Positions 54,247 to 64,000 of a stretch of 64,000 bases of DNA are shown here, in pieces (the stretch's first letter is position 1; every line of letters starts with the position of its first letter). The DNA comes from Udeniomyces pyricola (Eukaryota; Basidiomycota; Tremellomycetes; Cystofilobasidiales; Mrakiaceae). Location: positions 372,001 to 436,000 of the forward strand of contig BCIK01000009.1 in assembly GCA_039545295.1 (NCBI GenBank), read 5' to 3'. The notes beneath the pieces are model-generated. The model was not told the DNA's origin and searched no databases. It saw nothing but the letters and a program-made list of their open reading frames with translations. The translations under genes were made by a program, and so were the position numbers.

Positions 54247-56735
54247 AGTAAGCACAAAACAAGAAAGGGGCTGGACTCACCTCAGTTGTGTAAAAGTTAC
54301 TGTCGTACGCAAACGCAGCCTTTCGGATGGCAGTAACGTTCTTGATGTACTGGTAGCCGTTGCCACTAGTCGTGTAGTTGGACGTCCACATAGGCTCTCG
54401 GTTGGCCGGATCGTCGCCTCCACTGAAGCCTTGCTCCTGGCCGTAGTAGACGATAGGAATGCCGCTGGTAACAAAGGCTGGAAGAAAAATGACACGTTAG
54501 CTGACGCGTTAGCAATGTGTCGGTCAACGCGCTCAAGTAAACACACGTAAAAGACGAACGGTATGTGTAGGCGTTTTGGAGAAGCCTCAGATCCTGTACA
54601 GTTGACGCCATTCGAGGCTGATCGTGCGAATCGAGGAAGTTGCCGAGGACGGTCGGGTCCTTGAAGGCCTTGGAAATGTTGTTGTGGGTGACCGCGAGCG
54701 ACTCCATGGATCCGTAGGGGGCAGCAAAGGCGTAGCTAAGGGTTGACGGATCCAGGAACAGAGAGTGTGAATATAGTATCGAATGGATGTCAGACAGGGG
54801 GAACAACGAGGCATGCGCACAAGGGCATGGGTGATATATCAAATATATGTACGCCGTCCACACAAAGGGAAAGCACAAACTTACCTAATCTGGTAGTGAG
54901 CAGGGTAGTTGAGAACTGAATCCATCACCTCCTGGTACGGTGCGTTGTATCCAACCGAGCCGTCCAAGACCTCTCCCATGGTAAAGACGCCAGCGGCTTC
55001 TGTAAAGTTCTGCCAAAACTCCTTGCGGACGTGCTTGACGGTATCGATCCTGATCCCATCAGCTCTGCAAGAGGTAGAGAGGCGAGTCAGAGGAGGAGCT
55101 AGCGACATCAGTGAGACCGAACACTCGGGACTGACCCGTAATCCGAAACGATCTGTTTGATCCAGTTGTTGAAATAAGCGATGACGGTTGCGTCTTCCGT
55201 GTTAAGCTGTTGATCATGAAAGGTCACCGGACAGAGAGCAAGGCATGTCAGTAGCGACTCAAACAAAGAGCGACCGAGGCTGGAACGTGGACTCACATCC
55301 GGAAGGGCAACATTGGTATCTCCGAGCCAACACTGCTCAATGTTGGTCTGGTTCGTGTACGCAGCATCAATCCAGCAGAACGGGTGGAAGTCGGACTGGA
55401 CATCGAACGGTCCGTAGGCGGACGAAGTCGCAAACGTCGATGACGAAGTCGCAGCAACGTGGTTGACGACTACATCAATCTGATGATTGGAAACAGAAGA
55501 TTAGAGGACAGGTCGGTAAGTCACTGAGGATACGGTGGCAAGCGTCCAACAAAAGGCAAGTCGAGAAGCGGAACTGACCATGAGGTACATGCCTGCGGCG
55601 TGAAGGGCTTTTGAAAGGGCCTTGAGATCATCAGACGATCCAAAGTGATCATTGGTCTTGGAAATGTCCTGCGACCAGTAGCTACAAGAGTAGAGAGGTA
55701 ACGATATAGCTGAACCCAGTCAGTCACTGATGAATCGAGCGTGGGGTGACCATGCCGGTAGCGAGCTGTGTGAGGACATACCCGTGGTACGCCTCTCCAC
55801 CGTTGGTGTTGCCCTCGATGTTGTCAACGATGGGCGAGATCCAGATGGCTGTAAATTAACACGAGTGGTTGCAAAAGAAGCCATAGTCAATCTCTGGGTA
55901 CGTGCGCGACGCCGGATGACACGGTCAACGAGTGCGATCGTCGGCAGGATTGGGGAAGAAAACAAAGCAGGTACTTACCATCGAAACCAAGACCTTGGAT
56001 GTAAGGTAGCTGCTCAACTGGGGAAAGAGCACGCGTAGACAAAGAAGCATGCAGAAATAAGGATAATGCAGGGGAAAGAAGGTCGAGGTCGTCGATGATC
56101 GATGAGCGTCGCGTCACTGAATTTCGGAGGAAGATTAGGGAGAACCGAAGCGGAGGAAAACAGGGTCGGGAAGGCAGACTGACTGAGAGCTTGGTAGGTG
56201 CCTCCGCAGCTGGTGAATCGCACACGAACGAGCGGACAGAGATGAACGAGCGATAGGAGCAGGGCGTACACGGAGCGACACGGTGTATAAGGGCAACAAC
56301 AAGTAGAGGGAATCGTATAAGGAGCGTCTCGTCAGTCTCGATACAAACTCTAGTGGAAGGAGGAGGGCAAAGGGAACTCCGGGGCCCGGAGCTAAGGTGC
56401 CTTGGCCCCCTCTCCCTTATGCTCTGCCCATCGATATTGCTCTTCCAAGGAGCAGTGCTGGCTGACATCCTGCACGGCCCTATGTTCCATCAGACCCATT
56501 GCGACCGTAGTCGAAACACAGAGCACGAGTACACGAACGAGACGGAAACGGCGACTCACTACTTGCGATCCGATGGCGAACAGGTCGACGTCACATTAGC
56601 GGGTCGGGCGAATCGATCGGTGACAACTTGGTAGATGGTAAGCTCCCTCCACTGATCTTTGGTAAGGGCGCTGGCCGTACCAGAGAGGAGGAGGAGAGAG
56701 GAGCACAAGGCAGAGAGGAAGGTCGACGTGTGCAT
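53584..56735 (-). CDS. secreted alpha-amylase, GH13, with GPI anchor signal
   Basis: Alpha-amylase cleaves internal alpha-1,4 links in starch and glycogen outside the cell. The start [19 protein letters not shown] is a signal peptide; mature sequence begins near [21 protein letters not shown]13 regions are complete: region I DVVVNH, region [12 protein letters not shown] with the nucleophile Asp, region III GEVLDGS with the acid Glu, and region [12 protein letters not shown] with the third Asp. The Taka-amylase-type Ca2+/A-domain segment [20 protein letters not shown] is also present. A C-terminal domain C ends in a Ser/Thr/Ala-rich stalk and a hydrophobic tail ([20 protein letters not shown]), a GPI signal. 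About ten exons give roughly 570 residues. One intron carries 39 A on the plus strand at 54206-54244, a T tract in sense. Attachment to wall or membrane is inferred. Confidence 0.93.
54206..54244. repeat. poly(A) tract, 39 nt, inside an amylase intron
   Basis: A run of 39 A on the plus strand, which is 39 T on the sense strand of the amylase gene. It lies between two exons that join in frame, so it is intronic and could serve as the polypyrimidine tract before the 3' splice site. Confidence 0.85.
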
Positions 56736-57856
56736 GGTGTACTAGAGACGATTGCTAGGTCGAGTTGGAAATGAGTGGAATGAGTGTCGAAGACGGGCGA
56801 AGGACGGGCTAAGAGAAGGGGGAGGGGGGGGGAGTGGGGCTGCGAGCTTGAAATACTAGGGCCAAAAGAATGGAGCCACGGGAGCACGAGCAGAAGAGCC
56901 TAGGGGAAGTTGCCGACGTGAAGGACGGGCAAGGATAAGAGAGGCAGAAGGAAGGGGGAGAAGCGGAGACGGAAGAGGTGGACGTTGAAACACGTTGAAG
57001 GAAAACCAGTGCAGAAGAAATTAGGTCAGTCTTGAGCTTTGTTTGGCTCGGCTCCTAGCTCGGCATGGGATTGATTAGCGATTACCGTAACGATTCCCCA
57101 GCGGCCTTGATGCCCGAGGAGATGCGCAGCCTTTCCCCATTCCGTTTTAAATACACGCACGTACTATCATTAATGAGCACAATAATACCCCTGGTCTATA
57201 ATACAGATCACCTGCCATGAGTTGTCATGAGTATAACAGGCCGTGACGGACTTCTCTTGGTCAGCTCCTTATCGACCATTCTCAGTCTGTACATCAATCA
57301 CTTGCATCCCTGAGTTTGATCGCATGATTGATTAAATCGATATCATCAACAAACTGAGTCGGGCTCGAGGATGTATGATTACTTACAGTGACGAGTATAT
57401 ATCGGACTACGTATTGTAATAATCCAGCCGGCCGGTTTGTCACCTGATGACTCACCTCTATGGTCCATGTACCTGGCAAGCCCCCTCACATGCCTCACAT
57501 GCTACATCGTTCTCTGCGTTTGACAGTGACCATGGGAGTGACCATTAAGAAAAGCACAATCCCTCAACCGGCTATCGGCGTTCCAATACTTGCTGCTCTC
57601 AACCATCGACTCTACTAGACTTGACAAATCTCACATATGCACGAACGAATGTGACGGTCTGGCAGCAGAGAAGGGCCAACGAGAGAAAAGAAAGAAAAGA
57701 AACAATGGTCTTGGTATATATCAAAGCAATCCCGCTTGCCTGGCAAAAAGAAGGAAACAACCATGACGGCGGATTCTTGATATGATTGGGTCGATCGACG
57801 ACGTGCAGGAATTCGCCCTTTTGCCCCTTTCCCTCTCACTGATCCATCCCTCCCGT
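56736..57856. other. intergenic: amylase promoter and ARPC2 3' flank
   Basis: About 1.1 kb between two minus-strand genes. Upstream of the amylase start are G runs near 56820-56833. The word CCCCAG near 57096 matches the SYGGRG consensus of Mig1/CreA carbon-catabolite repressors on the amylase strand. That would suit a glucose-repressed amylase, but a single six-base match is weak. No gene is recognised. Confidence 0.45.
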
Positions 57857-59656
57857 CTATCTCGATCTGAACGTCCTTCCGCTGCAAGGAGAGTTGTCAA
57901 ACGAAGACGGGTCGGAAACAAGGAGAGTCAGATCAGTCCGGATCACACTTTCTGCGAGACTGGGCCCAATCCAGAGCCATCTACTCATCTATCCATCCAA
58001 GGACCCTCGACTCGATGCCAGCTGACGTACCTGACAGTCTTTCTCTCCTTTGCTCCACCAATGTCTTTGTCCTCAGGCTTGGCCCGGTTGAGAACCTTCA
58101 GGAACTCGGCGACACGGTGCCTCATGCGTGAGTGCATGTAAGCCTTGGAGCATTTGATGTGGTAGTGAAGGTAATCTCGGAACAGTTGGATGTGGGTCAT
58201 CGTGAAAGCGGCAGTTTGGGGAGTGAAGTGTCGAGGGAAGAGTACTGGATAGATCAAGATGTGACAGGAGAGAAATGGATTTCATCGTCGCATGCGAATG
58301 AGAAGCGATGACGATGCAAAGATCGTTGCAGAGCACGCGTACGTTAGTCAATCTTCCCGAGGAGGGGTGTCCTTCCAGACCCATCTCAGTCATCCGAGAG
58401 CAAGGATAACCCAAAGTGCAACGCCGAAGGAACGAACCAAACGTGACGTAGCCCACGTCTTCAGTCTGCTTCAACCCAGGCAAGTGACGGATCTCGAGGG
58501 GTGGATCTCGGTTCGAGTAGAGCACCTGAGGCGCATTCTGAATACCCGGGAGTCGTCGGGCATCGACAAATTCCTGTGGTTCCATGGAAAGTAATTAGGG
58601 GCATGAGCAAGAGGGCGAGATCGCCATGGTGAAGGGAAACAGAGACAACGCGTCGCGTCACGTCCTTGCGCGAACATGCGACCCAAGTTGGCTGTCATCC
58701 GCTGACGGAAGGCGAGAGATGGTGGACCCACCTGGAGAAAGACGCGGCCAAAGACCCTATCGGTTTCATCCTTGAACATGGTCGAGAAGACAACAGTGAC
58801 GCGATCAGACGAGGCCTTGATGTAGATGGCTTCATCCTCGCGGTACTTGATGCTCATCAGCTCGCCCTCCTCTGGTCGTTCGCCCTCGACAGGGGGGCCC
58901 ATCGCCCTCTGTTGCTCGAATGCCCTCTCAAAGGGTGCACTAAGCGCTCTCGGCTTGATCATGGCGACCTCCCGGATGAGCGACTCCCGCTCCTCTCCCG
59001 GCTCAGGGACGGCATGAGGCGAACCCGGGGCGGCCTCGAGGTCGAAGGCGAGGGTGACGTCGAAGCCCTCCTCGGTCTCGTTTGAGGGAAGGATGTAAGA
59101 AGGATAGTGCTGCTGAAGAAGCTCGAGCGAGCCAAGAGGAAGCAGCGATTCCGACCAGCAGGGCGTGGCCATTGAGAGGTGGATGAGCGTCTTGCGCGTC
59201 GGGGTGGACAGGTGAAATCGGACCGAGTCGTAGTCGACAAACGAGATGTCCATGGTCGTTTGCCTGCGAGTGCAATTGGAAGTAGGATAGAGTAGAGCAA
59301 TCGCATAAGCTTCTCAGAGGTCGGTGCGATTGAGATTGGCTCAAGATAGAGACCGACAAGGAGAGCCAAGGGGGGGGGGGGACGTGAGAGATGGCAAGAA
59401 CGATGACGCTGTGAGGTGATTGATTATCACAACTGTGAGTCTGAGACTGACTTGATGAACTTTTCAGTGAGGACATTCTGGATGATGACGTTCTGGGGCT
59501 GTGTAGATCAACAAAGACAAGTGTCAGTACGTGGGCGGAAGACGATTGCGTGGATGGGAAGGGAGAAGGGGAGGAGGGGGGGATGAGAGCAAGGGGAGAC
59601 AGAGAACATGTCGGGAGATTGAGTGGTAGGTGCGTGCGTACCTCTAGGAGAATCAT
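57857..59656 (-). CDS. ARC35: Arp2/3 complex subunit ARPC2 (p34-Arc)
   Basis: ARPC2 forms the structural core of the Arp2/3 complex that nucleates branched actin. Six exons join: [39 protein letters not shown] to [30 protein letters not shown] to DVGYVTFV, then [20 protein letters not shown] to ERKTVS, and finally GRTFRSR with TAG at 57857-57859. The [20 protein letters not shown] block and the [11 protein letters not shown] tail are family hallmarks. About 325 residues agrees with the family (about 300). The first coding exon is only 15 nt and the last is about 25 nt. A run of 12 G at 59370-59381 lies in intron 2, which is C-rich in sense. Confidence 0.94.
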
Positions 59657-60117
59657 GGCTGAGGCTGGCGGGGAAGGTGCGATTAGGTGAGCAGGTTGAA
59701 TGGGACGATGAGGATGAGAATGAGAATGAGAGGGATGCTCACTGATGAAGAGTGGAGGGAATAAGGACGAGGTGAGGAAAGATGATGTATATGTATATAT
59801 GAGATGGGTTCGTGAGTGAGTGAGTGAGTGAGTGTATGCGTGTAAAGGTATGAGGAATCGAAAGCCCACACGCAGTCAGTCACTCCCTTTAGTCCTCTCG
59901 AGCTGCCCGCCTGGCCGGTGCTTGCGCTTGTACTGACTGCAGTAGGCAGCGCCGCGATTTGATGCTGGCGCGATGGCCGGCTCGACGAAGCGACTCTCTT
60001 CCCTCTTTGTCTTCTTCTGCTTCTTCGACGACTTCCCTTCTTTCCGACTTGTCCATTCCATCAGATCCTCCTCCTCCTCCTCCTCCCCCTAGGGCTCCTC
60101 CTAACCTCCCTTCAACC
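59657..60117. promoter_or_regulatory. divergent promoter between ARPC2 and HID1 genes
   Basis: The two genes start away from each other across about 460 bases. The region holds a GTGA repeat (about 59812-59834) and TGTATATG-type AT patches near 59785-59800. A CTCCTCCTCC run precedes the HID1 start. Promoter function is inferred from position. Confidence 0.5.

Positions 60118-64000
<3,883 letters not shown>

Overview
The window is nuclear DNA of a fungus, most likely a basidiomycete yeast of the Tremellomycetes type. Genes are compact and cut by many short GT-AG introns (mostly 50-180 nt). They lie on both strands without operons. The predicted proteins are typical fungal housekeeping and signalling proteins: striatin, CCT gamma, Prp22, Fet3-type ferroxidase, GPI-anchored alpha-amylase, a DEP/RGS regulator and a CBM21 glycogen-targeting subunit. 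The species cannot be named from the sequence alone. Exon joins below were made by eye from splice signals and family motifs.

Layout, left to right. 1-638: 3' part of a GPI-anchored cupredoxin-like secreted protein (+). 983-2111: 5-formyltetrahydrofolate cyclo-ligase (+). 2513-5348: NIPA-type magnesium transporter with a long cytosolic tail (+). 6487-12406: striatin (-). 13271-15761: adenosine kinase (-), with an apparent 6-nt micro-exon. 16165-19150: chaperonin CCT subunit gamma (-). 19945-25507: DEAH-box splicing helicase Prp22 (+). 26788-30080: CBM21 glycogen-targeting PP1 regulatory subunit (-). 30081-33975: long non-coding stretch holding a small inverted-repeat element. 33976-37921: SRP receptor alpha (-). 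38889-40112: ~99-residue one-membrane-span protein (-). 40666-41753: P-loop polynucleotide-kinase-like protein with an RGG tail (+). 42140-46186: DEP/RGS regulator of G-protein signalling (+). 48176-51688: Fet3-like ferroxidase (-). 53584-56735: GPI-anchored alpha-amylase (-). 57857-59656: Arp2/3 subunit ARPC2 (-). 60118-64000: HID1-family protein running off the right end (+).

The genes do not form one pathway. They cover one-carbon metabolism, purine salvage, metal handling (Mg, Fe/Cu), protein folding and targeting, splicing, actin nucleation, G-protein signalling and glucan/glycogen metabolism. No convincing tRNA, rRNA, autonomous transposon, CRISPR or novel multi-gene system was found.

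The unusual features are at the DNA and gene-structure level. Many poly(C)/poly(G) tracts sit in introns and intergenic DNA, including 117 uninterrupted C in HID1 intron 1 and 86 G with one A at 47640-47726. The adenosine kinase gene has a 6-nt micro-exon. There is a MITE-like inverted repeat at 33517-33694 and a long hairpin near 47125-47184. Single unresolved bases (N) lie beside homopolymers, so short frameshifts near such runs could be sequencing errors.
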